Assembly: GCA_963705635.1 (NCBI GenBank)
Contig: CAVPKH010000001.1
Span: 558,001 to 622,000, forward strand
Reading direction: 5' to 3'
Origin: VRUE01 sp963705635
Lineage (GTDB): Bacteria; Actinomycetota; Thermoleophilia; Solirubrobacterales; 70-9
Length of the DNA stretch: 64,000 nucleotides
Below the pieces are notes generated by a model. The model saw only the letters and a program-made list of their open reading frames with translations. It did not search any database and had not been told where the DNA came from. Made by a program: the position numbers and the translations under genes. Of the stretch, positions 17,388 through 25,686 are shown in pieces. Every line of letters begins with the position of its first letter. The stretch's first letter is position 1.

Positions 17388-17612
17388 GATTAGCGAACGT
17401 CACGATCTGATTCCTCGTGAGCGGCGCTGATATGGCGCTTGCCACCGCCCCCCCGGACGCGAAGCGGAGGAGGCGGTGTTGTTACTTGTTTTTTACAACG
17501 CCTATACCGGATCGCAACATGTGCGCATCCGTGTGCCCGGACACTGCCGCGAACTCTCTTAGCGGCCCGCGTTTGGCGGGACGTAAACCCGTAAGACGCA
17601 AGGAGTCCGTAG

Positions 17613-18233
17613 GTGACCAAGATCAGAAGAAGGCGTCCGCGCCGTGCACGGATGGCAATCGCGACGCTGGCAGCCGCCGCTGGATGTGTCGGTGTGCTCA
17701 GCCTGCCGGCGGGCGCGACCGCGGCTGAAGCTCCGCTCTGTGGCGGCAGCCTCGAGCTGAACGACGAAATCCCCGGGATCGACCCGCCCGGTGGCCTGAG
17801 CTACAAATTCAACTGCAACTCCCAGGTTCTGGGCTACTCGATCACCTCCACCCGCCAGGTCGATTTCTTCAGCACCGAGGTGCTCGTCCTCGACATCAAC
17901 AGCGGCGAAGCAACCAACGAAGCGTTTGGGTGCGAAGGTCCGTTCCCCAGCTCCGGCTTCGGTTGCAAGGGCGTCAGCAACTACGGCAACTCGATGTCCG
18001 GCGAGTTCGCGATCGGCCGCGACCCATGTGAAGTGGCGAAGGCGAAGTCGGACAAGTTCAAGGTCTGGGTGAGCGCCACGGTGACCCAGTTCGACTCGAT
18101 CAGCGGCAAACCGTTCACCGCCGTAACCCAGCCCTTCCGCCTCAAGGGCCCGGACTGCAGCAAAGCGACGTCCGAAAAAGAAGCCACCCCCAAAAAAGCC
18201 GCGAAACGGCTGCACCATCGAGCAGGCGCTTGA
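17613..18233 (+). CDS. Secreted protein preceding the pst operon
   Basis: The start is GTG 17613 with AAGGAG 9 nt upstream. An Arg-rich N-terminus (KIRRRRPRRAR) and hydrophobic core ending PAGATAAEA form a signal peptide. The mature ~170 residues contain seven cysteines, consistent with disulfide bonds, and a beta-rich character. The end is Lys/Ala-rich. The family is not recognised. The gene ends 56 nt before pstS in the same direction, so it may be part of the phosphate-controlled transcript. A phosphate-related surface role is an inference from position only. Confidence 0.65.
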   Translation: MTKIRRRRPRRARMAIATLAAAAGCVGVLSLPAGATAAEAPLCGGSLELNDEIPGIDPPGGLSYKFNCNSQVLGYSITSTRQVDFFSTEVLVLDINSGEATNEAFGCEGPFPSSGFGCKGVSNYGNSMSGEFAIGRDPCEVAKAKSDKFKVWVSATVTQFDSISGKPFTAVTQPFRLKGPDCSKATSEKEATPKKAAKRLHHRAGA

Positions 18234-18289
18234 TGTCCCGTCCGAACGCAACCAACCACTGCAGTGACAACTCGAAAGGAGTCACGTCG

Positions 18290-19111
18290 ATGAAAAATCG
18301 ACTGCGCCGGGTCGGGCTCTTCTCCGCCCTGGCAATCGTTGCCGCGGTTCCCGTCGCGGCGCCCGCCGCGGCCTCGGCCAAGACGACGATCACGATGAGC
18401 GGTTCCACCACGGTGGCGCCGCTGGCGGCGCTGCTCGCTCGCAAGTACCTGAGCGTCTGCAACCACTGCATCAGCTTCAAGCTGCTCCAGGGCGGCTCCG
18501 ACATCGGCGTTGCCGACGTCGCCGCCGGCCGGGTGACGATCGGCAACTCCTCCCGCGACCCGAAACCAACCGATCCAGGCGGCCTCGTCTTCAACAAGAT
18601 CGCCAAGGACGCGCTCTGCCTCGTCAGCAACAACGCCAACCCGCTTCCCGGGCTTGACCAGGCCGGGGTGCAGTCGATCTACAGCGGCAAAGTCCGCAGC
18701 TGGAGCCAGGTTCCGGGCTCGACCCAGACCGGCACCATCGACCTGTTCACCAGGACCGCCGCGTCCGGTACCCAGGATGCCTTCCAGAAGATTTTCATGG
18801 GCACTACGAAAATCTTCTCGGGCACCAGCCAGAAGGGCTCCAACGGCCTGGTCGAACAGTCTGTTTCGAGCGATCCCGGTGGGATTGGCTACGTCTCGCT
18901 GTTCTTCACCAAGAACGTGCACACGATTCCCTACGCGGGTGTCGAATGCAACCTGCGCAACGCCAAGTCGGGCCAGTACGGCGGCGTGCGCAACCTCTAC
19001 ATGGTGACCCGCGGCGCGCCGACCGGCGCCACGGCGAAATGGATCAACTGGATCACACACAGCAAAGACGCCGCCAAAATCGTCGGCACGCAGTGGGTCC
19101 CGCTGGTCTAG
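18290..19111 (+). CDS. pstS: Phosphate ABC transporter substrate-binding protein
   Basis: Start ATG 18290 with GAAAGGAG upstream; 273 residues. A signal peptide ends near APAAASAKT. The mature protein begins ITMSGSTTVAPLAALLA, the phosphate-binding loop of PstS-type proteins. It continues with LQGGSDIGVADVAAGRVTIGNSSR and an RTAASGTQDAFQKIF loop that also contacts phosphate. There is no lipobox cysteine at the cleavage site, so the protein may be released or held by partners rather than lipid-anchored. pstC starts on the next base after the stop codon. Confidence 0.9.
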   Translation: MKNRLRRVGLFSALAIVAAVPVAAPAAASAKTTITMSGSTTVAPLAALLARKYLSVCNHCISFKLLQGGSDIGVADVAAGRVTIGNSSRDPKPTDPGGLVFNKIAKDALCLVSNNANPLPGLDQAGVQSIYSGKVRSWSQVPGSTQTGTIDLFTRTAASGTQDAFQKIFMGTTKIFSGTSQKGSNGLVEQSVSSDPGGIGYVSLFFTKNVHTIPYAGVECNLRNAKSGQYGGVRNLYMVTRGAPTGATAKWINWITHSKDAAKIVGTQWVPLV

Positions 19112-20113
19112 ATGAGTAACAACGGCTCGCACCCAGCGAAGCCGAAGGACCGCACCGACCAGCGCGCCGAGGTAGCCCTCGGCGCGCTGGCGTCCGCGGT
19201 CCTGCTGCTGATCGCGTTCATGATCGTCTTCGTCTTCTCGAAGGCGTGGCCGTCGTTCGCCCACAACGGGCTCGCCTGGTTCGGCCCGGGGGGCAACGTC
19301 GACGAACAGATCACCAACATCTTCAACTCGCCGGCCAACCCGAGTAACTACACCTACACCTTCCACGCCTGGCCGCTGCTCTACGCGACCGCCCTGATCA
19401 CCGGCGCCGCGGTAATCCTCGCGACGGCGATCTCGCTGCTCTCGGCGATGTTCATCGTCGAGTTCGCGCCGGACTACATGAAACGGATCCTCCAGCCGGT
19501 GATCCGGCTGCTCGCCGCGGTGCCGTCGGTCGTCTACGGACTGATCGGAATCCTCGTCCTCGTCCCCTTCGTCGGCAACCACGTCATCTCCGGCGGCCAG
19601 AAGGAGTCGGTCCAGTACGTGATCCAGCTCGACGGCTCCAGCATCCTCGTCGGCATCCTGGTGCTGACGGTGATGATCACGCCGATCATGGTGGCGATCA
19701 CCAGCGACGCGCTGCGCTCGGTGCCGCGTAACTGGACCGAGGGGGCGGCGGCGCTCGGCGTCAATCGCTGGCGGGCCCTGCGCACGGTCGGCCTGCGCGC
19801 GGCGCGACCGGCGATCGTCGCCGCCGCGGTGCTCGCCACCGCCCGCGCCCTGGGCGAGGCGATCATGCTCTCGATGGTCTCGGGCTCGGTCGGCTTCGCG
19901 CCCAACCCGCTCGACGGCGTCACCTTCTTCGTCGAGCCCGCCCGCACGCTGGCGGCGACGATCGTCGAGAACGCGGAGGGCCTCTCGGTGACGCCCTTCA
20001 GCCAGACGATCTACGCGCTCGCCGCGGTCCTGCTGATCTCCAGCTTCTTCCTCTCCTTCGTCGGCTGGGTCGCCCGCCAGTCGATGCGCAAGTACACCCT
20101 GCAGGCGAGGTGA
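19112..20113 (+). CDS. pstC: Phosphate ABC transporter permease PstC
   Basis: The 333-residue permease has six membrane helices. The first loop outside the membrane is long (residues ~50-85). The binding-protein-dependent permease (EAA) loop is seen as NWTEGAAALGVNRWRALRTVGLRAARP near residues 210-236. It begins directly after the pstS stop and overlaps pstA by 4 nt. It forms the import channel with PstA. Confidence 0.93.
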   Translation: MSNNGSHPAKPKDRTDQRAEVALGALASAVLLLIAFMIVFVFSKAWPSFAHNGLAWFGPGGNVDEQITNIFNSPANPSNYTYTFHAWPLLYATALITGAAVILATAISLLSAMFIVEFAPDYMKRILQPVIRLLAAVPSVVYGLIGILVLVPFVGNHVISGGQKESVQYVIQLDGSSILVGILVLTVMITPIMVAITSDALRSVPRNWTEGAAALGVNRWRALRTVGLRAARPAIVAAAVLATARALGEAIMLSMVSGSVGFAPNPLDGVTFFVEPARTLAATIVENAEGLSVTPFSQTIYALAAVLLISSFFLSFVGWVARQSMRKYTLQAR

Positions 20114-21099
20114 GCGTGAGCACGCACGCACAGACACCCGCTCCGCCAGCTGCCGCGCCGCCCGCGCCGCTCAGTCATCACGGCAGCGAGGAATCCTGGA
20201 GCCGCGGCGACAAGATCGGGGTCGCGATGGCGTGGGCGGCGGGCATCCTGCTCTGCCTGATCGCCGCCGCGATCGTGATCTACATGCTGGTCCGCGGCCT
20301 GCAGTACATGAGCGTCAGCCTGCTCACCAGCCACCCGCAGCCGAGCGTCGACCAGAGCCAGTCCGGCGGCTTCCTCGACCCGATCGAGGGCACCGTCATC
20401 CTCACCATTCTCGGCACCCTGATCGCGACGCCGATCGGAGTTGGGATCGCGGTCTGGCTCTCCGAGTACGCGCGGCCCTCCTGGCTGGCCCGCACGGTCG
20501 AGTCCGGGGTGGAGATCGTCGCCGGCACGCCGAGCATCGTGCTGGCGATCTTCGGCCTGCTGATCTTCCAGCAGAGCTTCTTCGGCTTCCTCTCCTTCAC
20601 GGCGGAGGGCAACGCCGTCTTCGGGCGCTCCTTCTTCACCGCCGGAGCGATGATGGCGCTGATCGCGCTGCCGCTGATCGTCGGCTCGACCCGCGAGGCG
20701 CTGCAGGCGATACCCAGCCACGTCCGCGAGGCCTCCTACGCCCTCGGCAAGGACCGCATCTCGACGATCCGGCGGGTGCTGCTGCCCGCCTCGAGGCGGG
20801 GGATAGGCACCGGGGTAACGCTGGGGATGGGCCGGATCGTCGGCGACACGGCGATCGTCGTCATCCTGCTCGGCGCCTCGCTGCAGATCGCCCCCGAGAA
20901 CGGCACCCCGGTGTTGGGATTGCTGAAGGGGACCGGCAGCACCCTGACGACCTACGTCTACAACAACTCCCCGGCCGGCGAGGGCGGCGCGCCGGAAAAG
21001 GCGTACGCGGCGGCGTTCGTGCTGCTGATCGTCGTCATCCTCCTCAACTTCGCGGTCGACCTGATCGCCCGCCGAAAGGAGCCGACATGGAATCGCTGA
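20110..21099 (+). CDS. pstA: Phosphate ABC transporter permease PstA
   Basis: Start GTG 20110 overlaps the pstC stop (GTGA). The 329-residue protein has an Ala/Pro-rich N-terminal tail of ~35 residues and six membrane helices. The EAA loop is REASYALGKDRISTIRRVLLPAS near residue 205-227. A periplasmic loop after the first helix contains PQPSVDQSQSGG. It pairs with PstC to form the phosphate channel. The pstB start lies inside its last codons (13-nt overlap). Confidence 0.92.
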   Translation: MSVSTHAQTPAPPAAAPPAPLSHHGSEESWSRGDKIGVAMAWAAGILLCLIAAAIVIYMLVRGLQYMSVSLLTSHPQPSVDQSQSGGFLDPIEGTVILTILGTLIATPIGVGIAVWLSEYARPSWLARTVESGVEIVAGTPSIVLAIFGLLIFQQSFFGFLSFTAEGNAVFGRSFFTAGAMMALIALPLIVGSTREALQAIPSHVREASYALGKDRISTIRRVLLPASRRGIGTGVTLGMGRIVGDTAIVVILLGASLQIAPENGTPVLGLLKGTGSTLTTYVYNNSPAGEGGAPEKAYAAAFVLLIVVILLNFAVDLIARRKEPTWNR

Positions 21100-22052
21100 G
21101 TCCGCCCGAGGGCGACGGCTTCGACCCGATGCGCGAGCCCCTGGCCGTCGCCGCGCAGCTGCCGCCGCCGGTGCGGCGGATCGCGGTCGACGAGGCGCCG
21201 ACGATCGCCCAGCCGCCGGCTGCCGGCAACGAGCACGCCGTCCCGGCGGGGCCGCTGGGCCGCAAGCTGAAGCGGATGCCGCGCCTGGACAGCGTGCCGG
21301 TGGAGCGGATGCGGACCGAGGCGCTCAGCATCGCCTACGGGCAGAAGCTCGCCGTCAACCAGGTCTCGCTGAGCGTGCGCCAGGGCGAGGTGCTGGCGCT
21401 GATCGGACCGTCGGGCTGCGGCAAGACGACGCTGCTGCGCTCGCTCAACCGCCTCGTCGACCTGACCCCGGCGGCGAACCGCGGCGGGCGGATCCTGCTC
21501 GACGGCGAAGACGTCGACCTCTTCGACGTCACCCACCTGCGGCGCCGGGTCGGGATGCTGTTTCAGCAGCCGAACCCGTTCCCGATGAGCATCTTCGACA
21601 ACGTCGCCTACGGGCTGCGCGAGCGCGGCTCGAAGAAGCCCTCGAAGCGGGAGCTGGAGCCGGCGGTGGTGCAGGCGCTGCAGCGCGCCGGCCTCTTCGA
21701 GGAGGTCAAGGACAACCTCGACCACCCGGCGCTGGCGCTCTCGGGTGGCCAGCAGCAGCGCCTCTGCATCGCCCGCTCGCTGGCGGTCCAGCCGGAGGTG
21801 CTGCTGCTCGACGAGCCCTGCTCCGCCCTCGACCCGATCTCGACTCAGGTGATCGAGGAGACGATCGTCTCCCTGCGCACCGAGATCGCGATCGTGATCG
21901 TCACCCACAACCTGCAGCAGGCCCAGCGCGTCGCCGACCACGTCGCCTTCATGTACCTCGGGGACCTGATCGAGTACGGCGAGGCCGAGCGCGTCTTCGC
22001 CTCGCCGGTCGCGGAGCGCACCCGCGAGTACGTCAGCGGGGGCTTCGGTTGA
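21087..22052 (+). CDS. pstB: Phosphate ABC transporter ATPase PstB with N-terminal extension
   Basis: Start ATG 21087 has GAAAGGAG at 21074-21080, which decides the start. The 321-residue product is ~70 residues longer than usual because of a Pro/Ala-rich N-terminal extension before PVERMRTEALSIAYG. Walker A GPSGCGKTT is at 107-115, followed by Q-loop MLFQQPNPFP, signature LSGGQQQR, Walker B LLLDEPCSALDP and the His switch VTHNLQQ. It powers phosphate import. No phoU follows; the stop overlaps a lipoprotein start. Confidence 0.93.
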   Translation: MESLSPPEGDGFDPMREPLAVAAQLPPPVRRIAVDEAPTIAQPPAAGNEHAVPAGPLGRKLKRMPRLDSVPVERMRTEALSIAYGQKLAVNQVSLSVRQGEVLALIGPSGCGKTTLLRSLNRLVDLTPAANRGGRILLDGEDVDLFDVTHLRRRVGMLFQQPNPFPMSIFDNVAYGLRERGSKKPSKRELEPAVVQALQRAGLFEEVKDNLDHPALALSGGQQQRLCIARSLAVQPEVLLLDEPCSALDPISTQVIEETIVSLRTEIAIVIVTHNLQQAQRVADHVAFMYLGDLIEYGEAERVFASPVAERTREYVSGGFG

Positions 22053-22798
22053 TCCTCCGCGCCCTCACCCTGGCCGGCCTTGCGGCCCTTGTCGCCACCG
22101 GGCTTGCGGCCTGTGAGTCGACCCAGAGCCGCAGCGCCGAGCTGGAAAAGGAAGGCGGCGCCGAGCTCGTCTCCGAAGCCGGCCTCAAGATCACCAAGGA
22201 GAGCTCCGAGGTGAAGGTGACGTCGACCGCCGTGCTCAGCGACGCCAACGGCAGCGCCGTCGTGATCGGCCTGCACAACTCCTCCGCGCGGAACCTCACC
22301 GACGTGCCGATCCTGATCGAAGTCCTCGACGCCAAGGGCAAAAGCGTCTACAAAAACGACCTTCCCGGAATCGAGTCCAATCTGTCCGCCGTCCCCTACA
22401 TCGCCGCCGGCGGTGACACCGACTGGGTCGACGATCAGGTGCTCGCCACGGGCAAGCCGAAGTCGGTGAAGGTCAAGGTGGGGGAGAGCAGTGACTCCTA
22501 TTCCGGCGCGCTGCCCGAGATCCAGGTCTCGGCGCCGAAGATCGAGGGGGACCCGGTCTCCGGCATCGAGGCAACCGGCACCGTGGTCAACAGGACCGGT
22601 GAGGAGCAGGGTCAGCTGCTGCTCTACGCGATTGGCACCAGGGGCGGCAAGGTCGTCGCTGCCGGGCGGGGCGCGATCGAACACCTGAAGGCCGGCGCCA
22701 AGCCGCTGCACTACGACATCTTCTTCATCGGCGACCCGACCGGATCCGACCTCGAAGTGACCAAGTTCCCGACGCTCCCTGGCGCTAAGCCCGAATAG
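22049..22798 (+). CDS. Lipoprotein with two FxLYD-like beta domains
   Basis: The start is TTG 22049 overlapping the pstB stop, with a GGGGG site upstream. The N-terminus ends in the lipobox LAAC near residue 22, so the 249-residue product should be a lipoprotein on the outer face of the membrane. Two similar ~90-residue beta domains follow. The first has AVVIGLHNSSARNLTDVPILIEVLDAKG-like content and the second ATGTVVNRTGEEQGQLLLYAIG-like content, both typical of FxLYD/DUF3426-type modules. It is translationally coupled to pstB. Its job is unknown; control or stabilisation of envelope complexes is possible. Confidence 0.7.
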   Translation: MILRALTLAGLAALVATGLAACESTQSRSAELEKEGGAELVSEAGLKITKESSEVKVTSTAVLSDANGSAVVIGLHNSSARNLTDVPILIEVLDAKGKSVYKNDLPGIESNLSAVPYIAAGGDTDWVDDQVLATGKPKSVKVKVGESSDSYSGALPEIQVSAPKIEGDPVSGIEATGTVVNRTGEEQGQLLLYAIGTRGGKVVAAGRGAIEHLKAGAKPLHYDIFFIGDPTGSDLEVTKFPTLPGAKPE

Positions 22799-22807
22799 GA
22801 GGAAGGC

Positions 22808-23500
22808 ATGGACCCGACAGAGACGATCCCGATTCCGGTGCTCGGCGAACAGGGCGAGCCCTGCGAGGGGTGCGGCTCGCCGCTCGCGGCCGATCAGCGC
22901 TACTGCCTCAACTGCGGGCAGCGGCGTGCCGGCCCCCGGGTCGAGTACCGCCAGCACCTCAGCGCCGCGGACGGTGGCAACGCCGCGCCGGTCGAGCCCC
23001 CGCAGGCCGCGGCAAAAGCGGCGACTCCGGAGCCGCAGAAACGCGAGCGCGACTACGCGCCGCTGGCCGCGGTCGGCGGTATCGCCGTGCTCGGCTTGAT
23101 GCTGCTGGTCGGCGTCCTGATCGGCAAGGGCAACAACACGACCGCGACGGCGCCGCCGACGATCGTCAAATACAGCGGCGAAGCCCCTGGCGCCGGGCGC
23201 ACCGCGAGCGCCGCACCGGAAGAGACCAAGCCCAAGGCGGCGAAGAAGGCGAGCGGCGGCTCCACCAAGACCGGCGCGACCAAGGTCAAGGGCGGCCTCA
23301 CCGGCAGCGCGGCGCGGAGCTCGGCGCAGCCGGTCGAAGCCAGCACCAACGACCTCGAAAACCTCAACAGCCAGAGCGGCGAAGAGTACGAGAAATCGAT
23401 CGAAAAGCTGCCCGACAAAATCGCCACACCGGGCAAGGCGCCCCCAATCGACACCAGCAAGGCGCCCGGCGGCGGCGGCGCGGCGGAATCGATCGAATGA
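22808..23500 (+). CDS. Zinc-ribbon single-pass membrane protein
   Basis: Starts at ATG 22808 with GGAGGAA just upstream. Of 230 residues, the first ~45 carry a zinc ribbon with CEGCGSPLAADQRYCLNCG (four cysteines). A charged linker follows, then one membrane helix (VGGIAVLGLMLLVGVLIGKG, residues ~83-103) and a low-complexity Lys/Ala/Thr/Ser-rich tail. The zinc ribbon is probably cytoplasmic and the tail external. The stop overlaps the next start (ATGA). The family is not identified. Confidence 0.7.
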   Translation: MDPTETIPIPVLGEQGEPCEGCGSPLAADQRYCLNCGQRRAGPRVEYRQHLSAADGGNAAPVEPPQAAAKAATPEPQKRERDYAPLAAVGGIAVLGLMLLVGVLIGKGNNTTATAPPTIVKYSGEAPGAGRTASAAPEETKPKAAKKASGGSTKTGATKVKGGLTGSAARSSAQPVEASTNDLENLNSQSGEEYEKSIEKLPDKIATPGKAPPIDTSKAPGGGGAAESIE

Positions 23501-23817
23501 GCTCCGATCTCCAACAACGCCGTGACCGGCTCGCCCGTGAGCTCGTCGACCTGCAGTGGGACCTGGGCGGGCTCACCTACGAGATGGCCAGCCGCGATCA
23601 CTTCCGGCTCGACGTGCTCTCCGGACAGGCGGCGAAGCTGCAGCAGGTCGATGCCGAGCTGGCCGAGGTCGAGCGCATGCTGAAGCTCGATCAGGCCGGC
23701 GCCGCCGGCGCCTGCGGATCGTGCGGCGCCCTCTACGCGCGCGGCTCGGTCTTCTGCTGGCAGTGCGGCAAAGACCTGATGCCGCGTGGCCCGGTGGGGA
23801 CGGTGGCCGAGGCGTGA
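23497..23817 (+). CDS. Small coiled-coil zinc-ribbon protein
   Basis: The 106-residue protein starts at ATG 23497, inside the stop of the previous gene. Residues 1-65 form an amphipathic helix region (LQQRRDRLARELVDLQWDL and LQQVDAELAEVERMLKL), followed by a zinc ribbon CGSCGALYARGSVFCWQCG near the C-terminus. It resembles soluble adaptors. The adjacent membrane protein has a similar ribbon, so the two may bind one another or a common partner. Its stop overlaps the next GTG. Confidence 0.7.
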   Translation: MSSDLQQRRDRLARELVDLQWDLGGLTYEMASRDHFRLDVLSGQAAKLQQVDAELAEVERMLKLDQAGAAGACGSCGALYARGSVFCWQCGKDLMPRGPVGTVAEA

Positions 23818-25232
23818 TCCCAAAGGCCCGCAGGCCGGCGCGAGGCGCGGCGAAAGCGCCCCGGCCGGAGGGCTATCGGCGCCTGCTGCGCTGGGCGGCG
23901 CTGCCGGTGACCGACCGCCGCTGGGCGGCGCCGCTCTCCGCGGTGGCGCTCGGCTTCGGGCTCTTCGTCGGCGTCGCGATCGGTCCGGGAGCGGCCGGCA
24001 CCTTCGCGACCGGAGCCGCGCAGGTGATCGAAATACCCGGCTTCATCGGCGGTACGGGTTCCGGCGACGGCGGTGGCGAGGGCGGAGGCCCCGCGACCAC
24101 CGCCAGCTCCGCCGGGGCCGCTTCGGGCGGTGGGGGAAGCTCGATCCCGACCGAATCGGCGCTTCCCTCGTTCGCCCCGAGCGAGCTCGAAAGCGAGCCG
24201 AGCGAAGCTCCGGCGCCGACCTCGTCGCCGCCCAAATCGCCGGCCGAGGAAGAAGCGCCCGAGCCCGAAGAGGAGGCGCTGGCGGGCATCGTCCTGCACG
24301 TCAACCCCGCCGCGGGCAGCTACACGATCGCCGAGCCGGGGGGGACGCTGGACGTGCTGCACGCCGGCAAACCGCCCCAGCCAGGGACCAAGGTCAGCGT
24401 CCCGGTGCGCCTGCTCGCCAACGGCACCTTCGCCGAAGCGGGAGCGCGGATCAGAAGTGGGGAGCGCGATCGAGCAACCTTCAGCGGCATCGTCACCTAC
24501 GTCGATCCAACGCCCGCAGCCCCCGCGTACACGGTGTCCAAGCGGGGCGCGTCGGTCCTCGTCCACGTCCACCCCGATCCCGCCGCAGCCGCCCCAACCC
24601 TGCCGGCGCTGGGCGCCTTCGCAAAAGTGGCGGTCGACATCGAAAAGCCGCAGTCGCTGGCCCCGGCCCCGGCCTCGGCTTCATCGGCGACGCCGGCCGA
24701 GTCCGTCCCGGACCAGTCGACCGAACCGCCCGCGCCGCCCGCGAATGAAGCGCCACCGGCGCCGAGCGAACCGACCCCGCCCCCGCCCGCCGAACCGATC
24801 CCGGTGCCGCCACCGGCGCCCGCCGAGCCGGCTCCCGCGCTGGCCCCGCCGAGCTGCGCCCCGGATCCCAGCCAGCCGTCCCTGCCCGCGGCGCGGCCAA
24901 GGGCGATCCTCTGGCAGCGCCAGATCAGTGCTCCGGGGGCCCCATTCACCGCCGGCGACCTCGCCGGCATGGTCAAAGCGGTCTGTCCCGCCACAGCCCA
25001 GCTGCTGGTCTCGGCCGACGACGTCGGTGAGAGCGGCCACGACCTGCTCCTCGCGGTGCCCCCTGGAATAGATACGGCAAAGCTAAAAGTCGGCCAGTCC
25101 GTGCTCGCCACGGCGACGATCGGCGCCGACGCCTCCCTCTCGCTCACCGGCCTGGCAAGCGACGAGCGGCTAAAAGGCGCCGATGACGCCAAAGCGACGC
25201 AGGGCGATTTGGTTCTCGCCAAACCGAAATAG
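23814..25232 (+). CDS. Membrane-anchored Pro-rich protein with OB-like repeats
   Basis: The start GTG 23814 overlaps the previous stop (GTGA). The 472-residue protein has a basic N-terminus and one membrane helix at ~35-60. A Gly/Ser/Pro/Glu-rich stalk follows, then two ~55-residue beta modules (LAGIVLHVNPAAGSYTI and FSGIVTYVDPTPAAPAYTV) that look like DUF5666/OB-type repeats. A second Pro/Ala stalk leads to a third module near residues 380-465. It would extend from the membrane into or across the cell wall. It is last in the chain that starts with pstS. Function is unknown. Confidence 0.65.
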   Translation: MIPKARRPARGAAKAPRPEGYRRLLRWAALPVTDRRWAAPLSAVALGFGLFVGVAIGPGAAGTFATGAAQVIEIPGFIGGTGSGDGGGEGGGPATTASSAGAASGGGGSSIPTESALPSFAPSELESEPSEAPAPTSSPPKSPAEEEAPEPEEEALAGIVLHVNPAAGSYTIAEPGGTLDVLHAGKPPQPGTKVSVPVRLLANGTFAEAGARIRSGERDRATFSGIVTYVDPTPAAPAYTVSKRGASVLVHVHPDPAAAAPTLPALGAFAKVAVDIEKPQSLAPAPASASSATPAESVPDQSTEPPAPPANEAPPAPSEPTPPPPAEPIPVPPPAPAEPAPALAPPSCAPDPSQPSLPAARPRAILWQRQISAPGAPFTAGDLAGMVKAVCPATAQLLVSADDVGESGHDLLLAVPPGIDTAKLKVGQSVLATATIGADASLSLTGLASDERLKGADDAKATQGDLVLAKPK

Positions 25233-25248
25233 GGCTGGGAGCGCTAGG

Positions 25249-25396
25249 CGCGCGGGTCCTGTCGTCGTGTTGGGGTGCTCTCGGCGGCCCTCCGTGCTGC
25301 TCCGGGCGCAGGGATGAAGCGGTGCTCGGGCCGAGGCCTCGCCCTCCGCAGCCTCCGGGTCCGGCGAGAGTACCCCAACACGACGCCACCCGCGCG
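25249..25396 (+). repeat. Structured repeat copy 3
   Basis: Outer stem CGCGCGGGT/ACCCGCGCG, conserved loop pair CCTGTC and GCC, then a 20-bp stem GTCGTGTTGGGGTGCTCTCG paired with CGAGAGTACCCCAACACGAC (one G-U type change). A smaller inner arm contains GCTGCTCCGGGCG. It lies after the last gene of the pst-linked chain. Confidence 0.85.
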
Positions 25397-25525
25397 AGAA
25401 GCGTCCCCGCCCGAACAGCAAGTTTCAACACGCAGTGCTCCGTGCGGGGAAGTACACGTCTCGGCTTGTCGAGCAAGCAACCTGCTCTCGGCTGCAGCCT
25501 GCAGCTTCGTGAAAGTGGACTCTCC
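25397..25525. other. Spacer between two structured repeats
   Basis: This 129-nt stretch sits between opposite-facing repeats. It contains AGCAACCTGCTCTCGGCTGC and the palindrome GCTGCAGCCTGCAGC. No gene is supported; the reading frames across it are by-products of the repeats. Confidence 0.5.
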
Positions 25526-25670
25526 TCCGTGGGTGGCGTTGGGGTGGCGTGATCCGCGCCGGGCGGAGGCTGTGGAGGGCAAGCTTCCAGCCTTGCAAGC
25601 GCTGTATCCCTCCGCCCGGAGCAGCGCGCAGCCCAAGCGGGGCACCCCACCCCGACGACAGGACCCGCGG
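25526..25670 (-). repeat. Structured repeat copy 4, inverted
   Basis: On the minus strand it reads CCGCGGGT, CCTGTC, then a stem beginning GTCGGGGTGGGGTGCCCCGC, and closes with GCC and ACCCACGG. It is nearly identical to the copy at 50039. Facing copy 3, it ends just before the convergent MMPL gene. Confidence 0.87.
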
Positions 25671-25686
25671 CCGAGCGCCCCGTCCC

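Noticed and set aside
14470..17445. A 991-codon open frame on the minus strand across dnaX-recR-merR
   Set aside because: It lies opposite well-supported genes; long antisense frames are expected at high GC, and the translation has no domain.
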